Shown: positions 17,434 to 31,613, numbered from the stretch's first letter. The stretch is 64,000 bases of DNA from Streptomyces violens (GCF_000717745.1 NZ_JOBH01000009.1:62001-126000), one strand, 5' to 3'. Program-made: numbers and translations. Notes: generated by a model from the sequence alone, not told the origin.

Positions 17434-17460
17434 CCTCAAGCCGAGTTGAGGTTCTAGCGT
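17430..17460 (+). promoter_or_regulatory. SoxR/MerR-type promoter
   Basis: -35 TTGACC (17430-17435) and -10 TAGCGT (17455-17460) are separated by 19 bp, the long spacer typical of MerR-family activation. The spacer holds the dyad CCTCAAG-ccgag-TTGAGG, matching SoxR boxes of Streptomyces. The -35 overlaps the lacI stop codon. Confidence 0.75.
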
Positions 17461-17515
17461 GCGGCACGAGTGATCGACAACAACGGTCACCGGCTGGCGA
17501 CAGGAGAAGGCAACG

Positions 17516-18349
17516 ATGATCCTTGTGACCGGTGCGACCGGAAACATCGGGAGCGCTCTGCTGCGGGAGCTGCGAGTGGCCGGTGCCGGCCCCGTGCGCG
17601 GGCTGACCCGGGACGCGGCGCGGGCCTCGTTCCCCGCGGACGTCGAAGCCGTTGAGGGGGATCTGGCTCAGCCGGCCGCACTGAAGGCGTCACTGGACGG
17701 GGTGCGTTCGCTGTTCCTGGTACCGGGCATGGGTGCGGACGCGGACGTGCTCGCGGCCGCCCGGCAAGCAGGCGTCGAACACGTGGTCCTCGTGTCCTCC
17801 ATGACCGTGCAGACCCATCCCCACCTGGCTCCCGCCGGCGAGAACCTGGCGGTCGAGCGGCTGCTCCAGGACAGCGGCATGGCCTGGACGATCCTGCGGC
17901 CGACGCAGTTCGCCTCGAACACCCTGTGGTGGGCGGCGTCGATTCGCGCGCACCGGTCGGTCCGGGCGCCGTACGCGGACATCGGACTGCCCGCCATCCA
18001 CCCTGCCGACATCGCGGCGGTGGCCAGGGCGGCGCTGACCGAACCGGGGCACCGAGGGCTGACGTACGCACTCACCGGACCGGCCCGGGTCACGCCCCGG
18101 CAACAGGTCGAAGCCATCGGCGCGGCCCTGGGGCAGGAGGTGTCCCTCGACGAGATCAGCCGGGAGGAGGCCCACCGGCACATGGCGTCCTTCATGCCGG
18201 CCGGGACCGCGGACGCGATACTCGACCTGACGGGCGGGGACGTCAACGACGAGCTGCTCCGGGTGCGCGACACGGTGTCGCAGGTCACCGGCGCTCCTGC
18301 GAGGACGTTCGAGCAGTGGGCCAAGGAGAACGTCGCCGCGTTCCGCTGA
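17516..18349 (+). CDS. NmrA-like NAD(P)H-binding oxidoreductase, probable SoxR target
   Basis: A 277-residue atypical short-chain dehydrogenase with the Rossmann motif VTGATGNIGSALL at the N-terminus and the NmrA/QOR2-like layout (VEHVVLVSSM, WTILRPTQFASN, PAIHPADIAAVA). ATG 17516 follows AGGAGAAGG. Family members bind NADPH and act as quinone or carbonyl reductases or redox sensors; the catalytic Tyr-x3-Lys of classical SDRs is not evident. A SoxR-type promoter directly upstream suggests induction by redox-cycling compounds. From memory S. coelicolor SoxR controls a gene of this family. Confidence 0.87.
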   Translation: MILVTGATGNIGSALLRELRVAGAGPVRGLTRDAARASFPADVEAVEGDLAQPAALKASLDGVRSLFLVPGMGADADVLAAARQAGVEHVVLVSSMTVQTHPHLAPAGENLAVERLLQDSGMAWTILRPTQFASNTLWWAASIRAHRSVRAPYADIGLPAIHPADIAAVARAALTEPGHRGLTYALTGPARVTPRQQVEAIGAALGQEVSLDEISREEAHRHMASFMPAGTADAILDLTGGDVNDELLRVRDTVSQVTGAPARTFEQWAKENVAAFR

Positions 18350-18370
18350 TATCCCTCCCCCATGTACGAA

Positions 18371-18400
18371 GGGGCGGCGCACCCGTAGGTGCGCCGCCCC
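18371..18400. terminator. Bidirectional terminator hairpin
   Basis: Perfect 13-bp stem GGGGCGGCGCACC / GGTGCGCCGCCCC with a 4-nt loop between the convergent NmrA-like and gatB genes. Confidence 0.8.
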
Positions 18401-18421
18401 TCGTGACAGTGGGGGCCAGGA

Positions 18422-19930
18422 TCAGCCCTCCACGCCCAGCTTCTCCAGGATGAGCTCGCGGACGCGGGCCGCGTCGGCCTGGCCGCGGGTGGCCTTCATG
18501 ACGGCACCCACCAGCGCGCCCGCCGCGGCGACCTTGCCGCCGCGGATCTTGTCGGCGATGGCGGCGTTGGACTCGATCGCCTCGTCGACGGCCTTGCCCA
18601 GCGCGCCCTCGTCGGAGACGACCTTCAGGCCGCGCTTCTCGACGACCTCGTCCGGGGTGCCCTCGCCGGCCAGTACGCCCTCGATGGTCTGGCGGGCCAG
18701 CTTGTCGTTGAGGGAGCCCTCGGCGACCAGCGCGGCGACCCGGGCGACCTGCTCCGGCGTGATGGGCAGCGCGTCGAGGTCGACGCCGTCCTCGTTGGCG
18801 CGGCGGGCCAGCTCGCCCATCCACCACTTACGGGCGGCCGCGGCATCCGCGCCGGCCTCCGTGGTGGCGACGATCAGGTCGACCGCACCGGCGTTGAGGA
18901 TCGACTGCATGTCGTGCTCGGAGACGCCCCACTCCTCGCGCAGCCGGTTACGGCGCAGGCGCGGCAGCTCGGGCAGCCCCTTGCGCAGCTCCTCGACCCA
19001 CTCACGGGACGGGGCCACCGGCACCAGGTCGGGCTCCGGGAAGTACCGGTAGTCCTCCGCCTCCTCCTTCACGCGGCCGGACGTCGTGGAGCCGTCCTCC
19101 TCGTGGAAGTGGCGGGTCTCCTGGATGATCGTGCCGCCGGAGGAGAGCACCGCGGCGTGCCGCTGGATCTCGAACCGGGCCGCACGCTCGACGCTGCGCA
19201 GGGAGTTGACGTTCTTGGTCTCCGAGCGCGTGCCGAACTTCTCGCTGCCCTTGGGCATCAGCGAGAGATTCACGTCGCAGCGCATCTGGCCCATCTCCAT
19301 GCGGGCCTCGGAGACGCCGAGCGCCTTGATGAGCTCGCGCAGTTCGGCGACGTACGCCTTGGCGACCTCGGGGGCCCGCTCGCCCGCGCCCTTGATGGGC
19401 TTGGTGACGATCTCGATGAGCGGGATGCCGGCGCGGTTGTAGTCCAGCAGGGAGTGCGAGGCGCCGTGGATACGGCCCGTCGCGCCGCCCACGTGCGTGG
19501 ACTTGCCGGTGTCCTCCTCCATGTGGGCGCGCTCGATCTCCACGCGGAAGACCTCGCCGTCCTCCAGCTGCACGTCGAGGTAGCCGTCGAAGGCGATCGG
19601 CTCGTCGTACTGGGAGGTCTGGAAGTTCTTCGGCATGTCCGGATAGAAGTAGTTCTTCCGGGCGAAGCGGCACCACTCGGCGATCGAGCAGTTCAGCGCG
19701 AGGCCGATCTTGATGGCGGACTCCACGCCGATCGCGTTGACGACCGGGAGGGAGCCGGGCAGCCCCAGGCAGGTGGGGCAGGTCTGGGTGTTGGCGTCGG
19801 CGCCGAGCGCCGTCGAACACCCGCAGAACATCTTGGTCTTGGTGCCGAGCTCGACGTGCACCTCGAGACCCATGACGGGCTCGTACGTCGCGAGGGCGTC
19901 CTCGTACGAGACCAGGTCAGTGACAGTCAC
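18422..19930 (-). CDS. gatB: Asp-tRNA(Asn)/Glu-tRNA(Gln) amidotransferase subunit B
   Basis: A 502-residue GatB. The N-terminal kinase-like domain has [23 protein letters not shown] and [17 protein letters not shown], whose cysteines are Zn ligands; [23 protein letters not shown] follows, then the helical and C-terminal GatB/YqeY tail. It phosphorylates and amidates mischarged Glu-tRNA(Gln) or Asp-tRNA(Asn) using ammonia from GatA. GTG 19930 follows GAGAGGGA by about 9 nt. It is the last gene of the gatC-gatA-small-gatB run, 16 nt after the small membrane gene. Confidence 0.97.
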   Translation of the reverse strand: MTVTDLVSYEDALATYEPVMGLEVHVELGTKTKMFCGCSTALGADANTQTCPTCLGLPGSLPVVNAIGVESAIKIGLALNCSIAEWCRFARKNYFYPDMPKNFQTSQYDEPIAFDGYLDVQLEDGEVFRVEIERAHMEEDTGKSTHVGGATGRIHGASHSLLDYNRAGIPLIEIVTKPIKGAGERAPEVAKAYVAELRELIKALGVSEARMEMGQMRCDVNLSLMPKGSEKFGTRSETKNVNSLRSVERAARFEIQRHAAVLSSGGTIIQETRHFHEEDGSTTSGRVKEEAEDYRYFPEPDLVPVAPSREWVEELRKGLPELPRLRRNRLREEWGVSEHDMQSILNAGAVDLIVATTEAGADAAAARKWWMGELARRANEDGVDLDALPITPEQVARVAALVAEGSLNDKLARQTIEGVLAGEGTPDEVVEKRGLKVVSDEGALGKAVDEAIESNAAIADKIRGGKVAAAGALVGAVMKATRGQADAARVRELILEKLGVEG

Positions 19931-19946
19931 GGTGAAACAATCCCTC

Positions 19947-20189
19947 TCAGCCCAGCAGGACGTCGTCGTCGCCCAGGTGCTTCAGTTCCCGGTAGAGGAT
20001 CGCCAGGCCGGTGACGATCGCCGCGGCCGAGACGGCCGCGTCGATCAGCCGCAGCGTGTCGTTCTCCTGCCGGGCCAGCTTCGCCTGCTTGGCGACGCTC
20101 AGCGCGCCGAAAGCGGTGGTGCCCATGGACAGGTACAGACCCGACTTGGACTTCTTGAAGTTCTTGGCCTTCTTGGTGATGGCGCTCAC
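19947..20189 (-). CDS. Small conserved membrane protein in the gat operon
   Basis: An 80-residue protein with a basic N-terminus ([14 protein letters not shown]) and one or two hydrophobic segments ([34 protein letters not shown]). GTG 20189 overlaps the gatA stop by 4 nt, so translation is coupled. Similar small proteins sit between gatA and gatB in other Streptomyces, as I recall. No function is known; position suggests expression with the amidotransferase rather than a direct role. Confidence 0.8.
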   Translation of the reverse strand: MSAITKKAKNFKKSKSGLYLSMGTTAFGALSVAKQAKLARQENDTLRLIDAAVSAAAIVTGLAILYRELKHLGDDDVLLG

Positions 20190-21694
20190 AGTGACGGTGC
20201 CTCCTCCAGCAGCGGGTGGCCCCACTTTTCCACGAAGGCGGCCTCGACGGCGGCACCGACCTTGTACAGCCGGTCGTCCTTCATGGTGGGGGCGATGATC
20301 TGCAGGCCAACGGGCAGCCCGTCCTCGGGAGCCAGGCCGCAGGGCAGCGACATGGCCGCGTTGCCCGCCAGGTTCACGGGGAGCGTGCACACGTCCGCGA
20401 GGTACATCGCCATCGGGTCGTCGGCACGCTCGCCGATCGGGAAGGCGGTGGTGGGCGTGGTCGGCGAGACGATCACGTCGACCTGCTCGAAGGCCGCCTC
20501 GAACTCGCGGGTGATCAGGGTCCGCACCTTCTGCGCGGAGCCGTAGTACGCGTCGTAGTAGCCGGAGCTGAGCGCGTACGTACCGAGCATGATCCGGCGC
20601 TTGACCTCGGGGCCGAAGCCGGCCTCGCGGGTCAGGGCCGTGACGTCCTCGGCCGACTTCGTGCCGTCGTCGCCGACCCGCAGGCCGTACCGCATGGCGT
20701 CGAAGCGGGCCAGGTTGGAGGAGCACTCCGAGGGCGCGATGAGGTAGTACGCCGCCAGCGCCAGGTCGAAGGACGGGCAGTCCAGCTCGACGATCTCGGC
20801 GCCCAGCTCCTTCATCAGCGCGACGGACTCGTCGAACCGCTGGATGACGCCGTCCTGGTAGCCCTCGCCGCGGAACTGCTTCACCACGCCGACGCGCATG
20901 CCCTGTACGGAGCCGTTGCGCGCGGCCTCGACGACCGCCGGGACCGGCGCGTCGATGGAGGTGGAGTCGAGCGGGTCGTGGCCAGCGATCGCCTCGTGCA
21001 GCAGCGCCGCGTCCAGGACCGTACGGGCGCAGGGGCCGCCCTGGTCGAGGGAGGACGAGAACGCGACCATGCCGTACCGGGAGACGCCGCCGTACGTCGG
21101 CTTCACGCCGACCGTGCCGGTGACGGCCGCGGGCTGGCGGATGGAACCGCCGGTGTCCGTACCGATCGCCAGCGGCGCCTCGTACGAGGCCAGGGCCGCG
21201 GACGAACCGCCGCCGGAGCCGCCGGGGATGCGGGTCAGGTCCCACGGGTTGCCCGTCGGGCCGTACGCGCTGTTCTCGGTGCTGGACCCCATGGCGAACT
21301 CGTCCATGTTGGTCTTGCCGAGGATGACGACGTCGGCGGCCTTGAGGCGCTGGGTCACCGTCGCGTCGTACGGCGGGAGCCAGCCTTCGAGGATCTTGGA
21401 GCCGACGGTGGTCGGGACGCCCTCGGTCGTGAAGATGTCCTTCAGGGCGAGCGGGACGCCGGCCAGCGGGCCGAGCTTCTCGCCGCGCTCGCGCTTGGCG
21501 TCCACGGCGCGGGCCTGGGCGAGCGCGCCCTCCCGGTCGACGTGGAGGAAAGCGTGCACCTTCTCGTCCACGGCCTCGATCCGGGCCAGGTGGGCCTCGG
21601 TGACCTGGACGGCGGTGACCTCACCGGCCGCGATCTTCGCTGCGGTCTCGGCGGCGGTCAGCTTGATCAGTTCGTGTGCTGCGGTCTGCGCCAT
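20186..21694 (-). CDS. gatA: Asp-tRNA(Asn)/Glu-tRNA(Gln) amidotransferase subunit A
   Basis: A 502-residue amidase-signature enzyme. The catalytic Ser-cisSer-Lys triad is visible: Lys in [10 protein letters not shown], cis-Ser in [11 protein letters not shown] and nucleophile Ser in [12 protein letters not shown]. It hydrolyses glutamine and channels ammonia to GatB. ATG 21694 is preferred, with GGGGGAGGA 9 nt upstream; an in-frame GTG at 21703 lies directly against that site. It starts 5 nt after the gatC stop and overlaps the small gene downstream. Confidence 0.97.
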   Translation of the reverse strand: MAQTAAHELIKLTAAETAAKIAAGEVTAVQVTEAHLARIEAVDEKVHAFLHVDREGALAQARAVDAKRERGEKLGPLAGVPLALKDIFTTEGVPTTVGSKILEGWLPPYDATVTQRLKAADVVILGKTNMDEFAMGSSTENSAYGPTGNPWDLTRIPGGSGGGSSAALASYEAPLAIGTDTGGSIRQPAAVTGTVGVKPTYGGVSRYGMVAFSSSLDQGGPCARTVLDAALLHEAIAGHDPLDSTSIDAPVPAVVEAARNGSVQGMRVGVVKQFRGEGYQDGVIQRFDESVALMKELGAEIVELDCPSFDLALAAYYLIAPSECSSNLARFDAMRYGLRVGDDGTKSAEDVTALTREAGFGPEVKRRIMLGTYALSSGYYDAYYGSAQKVRTLITREFEAAFEQVDVIVSPTTPTTAFPIGERADDPMAMYLADVCTLPVNLAGNAAMSLPCGLAPEDGLPVGLQIIAPTMKDDRLYKVGAAVEAAFVEKWGHPLLEEAPSL

Positions 21695-21699
21695 CTCGG

Positions 21700-21996
21700 T
21701 CACTCCTCCCCCAGAATCTGCGGCACCTTGAATCGCTGCTGCTCCTGGGCGGGGGCGCCGGAGAGCGCCTGCTCGGGGGTGAGCGACGGACGGACCTCGT
21801 CCGCCCGCATGACGTTCGTCAGGGGCAGCGGGTGGGAGGTCGGCGGAACGTCTTGGTCGGCGACCTCGGAGACGCGGGCTACCGCGCCGATGATGTCGTC
21901 GAGCTGTCCGGCGAAGTGGTCGAGCTCTTCGTCCTTCAGCTCCAGACGTGCCAGCCGTGCGAGGTGGGCGACCTCCTCGCGCGTGATGCCAGGCAT
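21700..21996 (-). CDS. gatC: Asp-tRNA(Asn)/Glu-tRNA(Gln) amidotransferase subunit C
   Basis: A 98-residue GatC with the family start [20 protein letters not shown] and the [42 protein letters not shown] segment that wraps around GatA. It stabilises the GatA-GatB complex. First gene of the operon; a -10-like TAGGAT lies upstream in the minus direction near 22037. Confidence 0.96.
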   Translation of the reverse strand: MPGITREEVAHLARLARLELKDEELDHFAGQLDDIIGAVARVSEVADQDVPPTSHPLPLTNVMRADEVRPSLTPEQALSGAPAQEQQRFKVPQILGEE

Positions 21997-22100
21997 GCAG
22001 CGATCCTCTGCTGGTTTCCGGTGGAGTTTCCGCCCCAATCCTATGGCTCCGGGAGTCCTGACCGCGAAACGGTTAAGAACAGGGTGAAGAACAGCCCGTC

Positions 22101-22131
22101 TGGGGGCACCTCCCAGCGGTAGCTGGGGGAG
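22101..22131 (+). repeat. Dispersed palindromic element between gatC and rmdB
   Basis: A 31-bp imperfect hairpin beginning TGGGGGCACC, containing GGTAGC and ending GGGGGAG. It resembles a repeat I recall scattered in Streptomyces intergenic regions, and it shares both ends and the GTAGC core with the element inside the dppD-like gene at 39583-39624. Confidence 0.65.
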
Positions 22132-22222
22132 TTTGAGGACAGCGCCCGGAGGGCGCTCCACCCGCCGACGGCCCGCAGCCGTCAAACCGACCGGAACTCA
22201 CCCCGGCAGGGGTCGCGCGGCC

Positions 22223-24328
22223 CTACTTCACGACCTGGCCGGAGGCCCGATCGGCCCCCTCCGAGTCGGAAGGCGCGCCTTCCGACTCACGGCGCCAGCC
22301 GCCGTGCTCCCGCGCCCGCAGCCAAGCCGTCGTCTCGTCCGGCGGCATCGCGGCCGCCACCAGCCAGCCCTGTACCGCGTCGCAGCCCAGGTCGCGCAGC
22401 CGCTCCCAGGTCTCGTCGTCCTCGACGCCCTCCGCGACGACGAGCAGGCCGAGGGAGTGCGCGAGGTCGAGCGTGCAGCGGACGATCTCGGCGTCCTCGG
22501 TGTCCACCGCGAGCCGCGCCACGAACGAGCGGTCGATCTTCAGCTCGCTGACGGGCAGCCGCCGCAGATGCACCAGCGAGCTGTACCCCGTACCGAAGTC
22601 GTCGAGCGACATCTTCACGCCGTGCCCGGTCAGGCCGTTCAGCGTGTCGGCGGCGCGCTGCGGGTCCTCCAGCAGCACATGCTCGGTGATCTCCAGCTGG
22701 AGCGCGCCCGGCGGTACCTGGTGCCGCGCCAGCCGCGCGGCCACCGCACCGGCGAACCCGGGGGTGTGCACGTCCCGCGGCGAGACGTTCACCGCGACCG
22801 GGACCTCCAGCCCGTCCGCGCGCCAGCGCGCCACCTGGCCGAGCGCGGTCTCCAGTACGTACTCGGTCAGCCGCGGCATCAGCCCGGAGGACTCGGCGAT
22901 GGCGATGAACTCGTCCGGAGGGACTCTCCCGCGGTCCGGGTGCACCCAGCGCACCAGCGCCTCGAGACCGGCCACCTGACCGTCGAAGCGGACCTTGGGC
23001 TGGTAGTGCAGCTCGACCTCGCCCGCGTCCAGCGCCCGGCGCAGGTCGCCGAGGAGGCCGAGGCGGTCGGGGGTGTTGCCGTCGCGCTTGGCTTCGTAGA
23101 CCTCCACGCCGCTGCGGTCCCGCTTCGCCTGGTACATCGCGACGTCCGCGCGGCGCAGCAGACCCTCCGCGTCCAGCGCGTGGTCCGGATAGACCGCGAC
23201 GCCGGCGCTCGCCTCGAGCACCAGCGTCAGCCCGTCCAGATCGAGGGGCGAGCCCAGCGCGGCGACAAGCGAACGGGCCACCCGCTGCGCGCTGGTGAGG
23301 GAGTCGGCGGTGGGCAGCAGCACCGCGAACTCGTCGCCGCCCAGCCGCGCGGCCTCCGCTCCGCGGGGCAGGGCGTGCCGCAGCCGCTCGGCGATCTGGA
23401 GCAGCAGGCGGTCACCGGCGAGGTGTCCGAGGGTGTCGTTGACCGACCGGAAACGGTCGAGATCGATCAGTACGAGGGCGGCGCGCGAGCCGACGCGCTC
23501 GGCGTCGTCGAGCGCGCTCCAGGTCCGCTCCAGCAGCCACTGCCGGTTCGGCAGGCCGGTCAGCGGGTCGCGGAGCTGCTCCTCGGCGCGGGCCCGCGCG
23601 ATCCACAGCGTGGAGTCCAGCGCGATGAGCGGTACGGCGAAGAGCGGCAGCAGCAGCGGGGAGTGCTCGGCGACCACCACGATCAGCGGGGCTATGCCCA
23701 CGAGCGCGATGCCGACCAGGGCCTGCCGGGTCACCGCGCGGCGCGCGATGGACGGCAGCCGGCCGTTGCGCGAGCCCATCAGGAACCACAGCAGCGCGCG
23801 GGTGACGGCCAGATACACCAGCGCCGATCCGAGGATCGGCGGCAGTACGGACAGGTCCCATTCCCCGGGCCGGCCGGGGTCGGCCACGCTGGGCGTGATG
23901 CCGAACGCGGCGAGGCCCAGCGCCGCGGCGCCCAGGCCGAGGACGTCGATCGCGCCGTGCACCGCCGCCTGCCGCCAGCGCTGCCGGCGCGCCGCGCCGA
24001 CCAGCACGACCACGGACAGGCTGATGAGCAGGGCGGGCACCCAGCCGTACAGCAGCAGGACCGCCAGGGCCAGTGCGGCACCGGAGCCGGTGCCGCCGGA
24101 CCAGCGGTCCCGGCCGATGGCGACGAGATGCCCGACGATCACGCCGGTGAGGACGGCCAGCGACCAGCCGACGGCGCCGCGCGGGAAGAGCGCGGCGCCG
24201 GCTCCGATCGTCATGATCACGCCCGTCACGAACACCAGGGCGGCCGTCAGAACCACAGCCGCGGGCAACGCGGGCATGACGAGCCGCCGGAGCCGCGACG
24301 CCGGAGCGGCGCTGTCGGTCGGTTCCAT
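22223..24328 (-). CDS. rmdB: Membrane GGDEF-EAL cyclic-di-GMP enzyme (RmdB)
   Basis: A 701-residue protein with about eight N-terminal transmembrane helices (1-245), a GGDEF domain (DPLTGLPNR about 254-262, GGDEF 330-334 intact) and an EAL domain (EAL at 456-458 intact, then NVSPRD, SLDDFGTGYSSL and VVAEGVED). No RxxD inhibitory site precedes GGDEF (the residues there are RGAE). Its place beside ligA and gat matches RmdB of S. coelicolor, a c-di-GMP phosphodiesterase acting on development together with RmdA. ATG 24328 follows GAGAGG. A 14-bp palindrome lies in the predicted leader. Confidence 0.9.
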   Translation of the reverse strand: MEPTDSAAPASRLRRLVMPALPAAVVLTAALVFVTGVIMTIGAGAALFPRGAVGWSLAVLTGVIVGHLVAIGRDRWSGGTGSGAALALAVLLLYGWVPALLISLSVVVLVGAARRQRWRQAAVHGAIDVLGLGAAALGLAAFGITPSVADPGRPGEWDLSVLPPILGSALVYLAVTRALLWFLMGSRNGRLPSIARRAVTRQALVGIALVGIAPLIVVVAEHSPLLLPLFAVPLIALDSTLWIARARAEEQLRDPLTGLPNRQWLLERTWSALDDAERVGSRAALVLIDLDRFRSVNDTLGHLAGDRLLLQIAERLRHALPRGAEAARLGGDEFAVLLPTADSLTSAQRVARSLVAALGSPLDLDGLTLVLEASAGVAVYPDHALDAEGLLRRADVAMYQAKRDRSGVEVYEAKRDGNTPDRLGLLGDLRRALDAGEVELHYQPKVRFDGQVAGLEALVRWVHPDRGRVPPDEFIAIAESSGLMPRLTEYVLETALGQVARWRADGLEVPVAVNVSPRDVHTPGFAGAVAARLARHQVPPGALQLEITEHVLLEDPQRAADTLNGLTGHGVKMSLDDFGTGYSSLVHLRRLPVSELKIDRSFVARLAVDTEDAEIVRCTLDLAHSLGLLVVAEGVEDDETWERLRDLGCDAVQGWLVAAAMPPDETTAWLRAREHGGWRRESEGAPSDSEGADRASGQVVK

Positions 24329-24340
24329 TCCGATACCTCT

Positions 24341-24354
24341 CACAGCCGGCTGTG
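24341..24354. promoter_or_regulatory. Perfect 14-bp palindrome in the rmdB leader
   Basis: CACAGCCGGCTGTG ends 13 nt before the rmdB start, next to its Shine-Dalgarno. A -10-like TACTGT at 24382-24387 would place it near +20. Either an operator or a small hairpin affecting translation. Confidence 0.45.
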
Positions 24355-24485
24355 CCCGCGCCACGGCAGGCGCACCCCTCAACAGTAGGCCGCAGAAGGC
24401 CCGCACGGGCAGCGATCGGCAGCGGTTGCCCGAATGCGACCCGACCACCCGTAAGCGTCTGGTATGCGCCGAAGAAGTGACTTGC

Positions 24486-27784
<3,299 letters not shown>

Positions 27785-27815
27785 GCGTCCGACCCTATGC
27801 GGCCGGAGCGGGGCT

Positions 27816-28505
27816 TCAGCTTCCCGGGCGCACCGACAGGTCGGTGATCTCGGCGTCCCTGGGGAGGTCGAGGGCGGTGAGGACCGTGGTCGCGATCGAC
27901 TCGGGGTCGATCCAGCGCGACGGGTCGTACTCCTTGCCCTCCTGCTGGTGCACGGTGGCCTGCATGGCGGTCGCTGTGCGCCCCGGGTAGACGGAGGTGA
28001 CACGGACCCCGTTGTCGTGCTCCTCGGCGCGCAGCGCGTCCGCCAGCGCCTTCAGGCCGTGCTTGCTGGCCGCGTACGCGCCCCACTGCGGGTTCGCGCG
28101 CAGCCCCGCGCCGGAGTTGACGAAGACCACGTGGCCCTGCGCGAGCCGGAGCTGCGGCAGGAAGAGGCGGGTCAGCTCGGCCGGCGCAACCAGGTTGGCG
28201 GTGAGCTGGCGCTGCCAGCTCTTGGCGGGCAGGTCGGCGACCGCGCCCAGCTCGACGACGCCCGCGATGTGCAGGACGGAGTCCAGCCGGTCGGGCAGCG
28301 TCTGGTGGCCGAGCGCCCAGGCGAGCTTCTCGGGGACGCCGAGGTCACCGACGACCGTGCGCGCCCCGGGGAACTGCGCGGCCAGCTCCTTGGCCCGCCC
28401 CGCGTCCCGGGCGAGCAGCCACAGCTCCTCCCCCCGATCGGCCAGCCGCCGCGCGACCGCCGTCCCGATGCCCGATCCTGCGCCGGTGATCAAGTGCGTA
28501 CCCAT
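27816..28505 (-). CDS. SDR-family oxidoreductase
   Basis: A 229-residue classical short-chain dehydrogenase: cofactor motif TGAGSGIG at the N-terminus, LHIAGVVELG (NAG-equivalent), catalytic Ser in FVNSGAG and the YAASK Tyr-Lys pair in WGAYAASKHGLKA. It reduces a carbonyl or oxidises an alcohol with NAD(P)(H); substrate unknown. ATG 28505 follows TAGGAT by 7 nt with no Shine-Dalgarno, suggesting a leaderless transcript; a longer reading to 28535 would start upstream of that -10. Confidence 0.9.
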   Translation of the reverse strand: MGTHLITGAGSGIGTAVARRLADRGEELWLLARDAGRAKELAAQFPGARTVVGDLGVPEKLAWALGHQTLPDRLDSVLHIAGVVELGAVADLPAKSWQRQLTANLVAPAELTRLFLPQLRLAQGHVVFVNSGAGLRANPQWGAYAASKHGLKALADALRAEEHDNGVRVTSVYPGRTATAMQATVHQQEGKEYDPSRWIDPESIATTVLTALDLPRDAEITDLSVRPGS

Positions 28506-28571
28506 GGGGGCGATCCTAACGACAGGTATGTACAAGGCGGACGTACGGGGCGACCGCCCGGCCCCCGGCGC

Positions 28572-29114
28572 TCAGCCCTGTACGCCCGCCTGCTCCTCCA
28601 GGTAGGCCAGCGCGCCCACGCCGTCCTCCGCGAAGAAGGCCAGCTCGGTGAGGGGGACCGGGAGGAAGTTCTCCTCCTCCATGCGCTGGAACTGCTGCTT
28701 GAGGCCGTCGTAGAAGCCGTTCGTGTTCAGGATCACGACGGGCTTGGTGTTCAGGCCGTGCTTCTTCAGCTCCAGGATCTCGGTGGCCTCGTCCAGCGTG
28801 CCGGTGCCGCCGACCATCACCACGATGGCGTCGGCGCGGGCGAGCAGCGCCGCCTTGCGCTCGGCGAGGTCCGCGGTGATCACCATCTCGTCCGCGCCCG
28901 CGCGCGCCTTGTGGGCCAGGAACTCCACGGAGATGCCGATGAGCCGGCCGCCGTTCTCCTGTACGCCGTCGGCCATGACCTTCATCAGGCCGGTGTCCGA
29001 GCCGCCCCAGACCAGCGCGTGCCCGCCCTTGCCGATCAGCTCGGCGAATTCACGGGCGGGGACGGTGTAGCTCTCGGAGAGGTCGGCGGCGGAGCAGAAG
29101 ACGCAAATGTTCAT
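28572..29114 (-). CDS. LOG-family protein (TIGR00730, nucleotide phosphoribohydrolase-like)
   Basis: A 180-residue Rossmann-fold protein: MNICVFCSAADLSESY, LVWGGSDTGLMKVMADGV, ERKAALLARADAIVVM and GGTGTLDEATEILE. The family removes the base from (cytokinin) nucleoside monophosphates using PGGxGTxxE and an upstream Arg. Here the residue before GGTGT is Val instead of Pro (VGGTGTLDE), while the Glu and the upstream ERK are kept. ATG 29114 is 6 nt after TATCGT, so it is probably leaderless. Confidence 0.88.
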   Translation of the reverse strand: MNICVFCSAADLSESYTVPAREFAELIGKGGHALVWGGSDTGLMKVMADGVQENGGRLIGISVEFLAHKARAGADEMVITADLAERKAALLARADAIVVMVGGTGTLDEATEILELKKHGLNTKPVVILNTNGFYDGLKQQFQRMEEENFLPVPLTELAFFAEDGVGALAYLEEQAGVQG

Positions 29115-29129
29115 ACGGCAACGATACGG

Positions 29130-29163
29130 GCGGGCAGGGGGCCCACGACGGCCCCCCGCCCGC
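29130..29163. terminator. Terminator hairpin after gdhA
   Basis: GGGGGCC (29137-29143) pairs with GGCCCCC (29150-29156) around a 6-nt loop, and flanking GCGGG/CCCGC extend the stem. It lies about 60 nt past the gdhA stop on the minus strand and before the LOG gene. Confidence 0.6.
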
Positions 29164-29217
29164 ACTCGTCACGGGTGTGCAGGGAACGCATCAGCGCCCC
29201 GCCCGCACTCGTCACGG
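29154..29217. repeat. Perfect 21-bp direct repeat, 43-bp period
   Basis: The same 21 bp (CCCCGCCCGCACTCG then TCACGG) occurs at 29154-29174 and 29197-29217, between the gdhA stop and the terminator hairpin. Probably a small local duplication. Confidence 0.75.
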
Positions 29218-29222
29218 CCGTG

Positions 29223-31152
<1,930 letters not shown>

Positions 31153-31182
31153 CTCTCCGATAGCCCTCCGATAGCCCTCTGA

Positions 31183-31485
31183 TCACCGACGGGCACGGCA
31201 GTCCGCCACGCGCAGCGCATCACTCAGCGCCTCCGCCAGGCGGAGGGACAGATAGCGGAATTCGGCGTCCGTGACCTTCGAGTCCGCCTGCATCGCGCGG
31301 GCGTGCCGCAGTAGCTCCATCCCCATCCCGAGCTGGATCTGCTCGACGCTGTCGGCGAGCGCGGACACGGGCCCCGTGCCGTCGGTCGAGAGGTAGCAGG
31401 GGCGGCCGTCAGGGGTCGTCCACGGCAGCAACCGCAGGGAGTGAGCGGGGACTTCAGACGCTTCACCAGGCATTTCATCCGTCAT
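31183..31485 (-). CDS. Hypothetical protein divergent from the XRE regulator
   Basis: A 100-residue soluble protein: LPWTTPDGRPCYLSTDGTG then a helical stretch with EQIQLGMGMELLRHARAM and YLSLRLAEALSDALRVA. Comparable ~100-residue proteins sit head to head with XRE/DUF397 modules in Streptomyces, where some act as small regulatory ATPase-like or accessory partners; I cannot assign a domain. ATG 31485 has no Shine-Dalgarno and follows GACAAT by 7 nt. Its promoter region overlaps the divergent damage-type promoter. Confidence 0.75.
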   Translation of the reverse strand: MTDEMPGEASEVPAHSLRLLPWTTPDGRPCYLSTDGTGPVSALADSVEQIQLGMGMELLRHARAMQADSKVTDAEFRYLSLRLAEALSDALRVADCRARR

Positions 31486-31493
31486 GGAGCCGA

Positions 31494-31516
31494 TTGTCAG
31501 TGGTCGCGGTTACTCT
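31494..31516 (+). promoter_or_regulatory. Perfect PafBC-type promoter before the XRE gene
   Basis: TTGTCAGTG, exactly 8 nt, TACTCT: full match to the RecA-independent damage promoter consensus. Predicted start near 31523, giving a leader of about 90 nt to ATG 31614. Confidence 0.65.
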
Positions 31517-31613
31517 GCGTACTGGATCGGATTCGTTGTGCGGAGACAGGCAGCGGGTGTGCGATCCGTGCAGTGCGGTACGACGTACGACCGGCGCCAG
31601 CGGAGGAAGCCCG

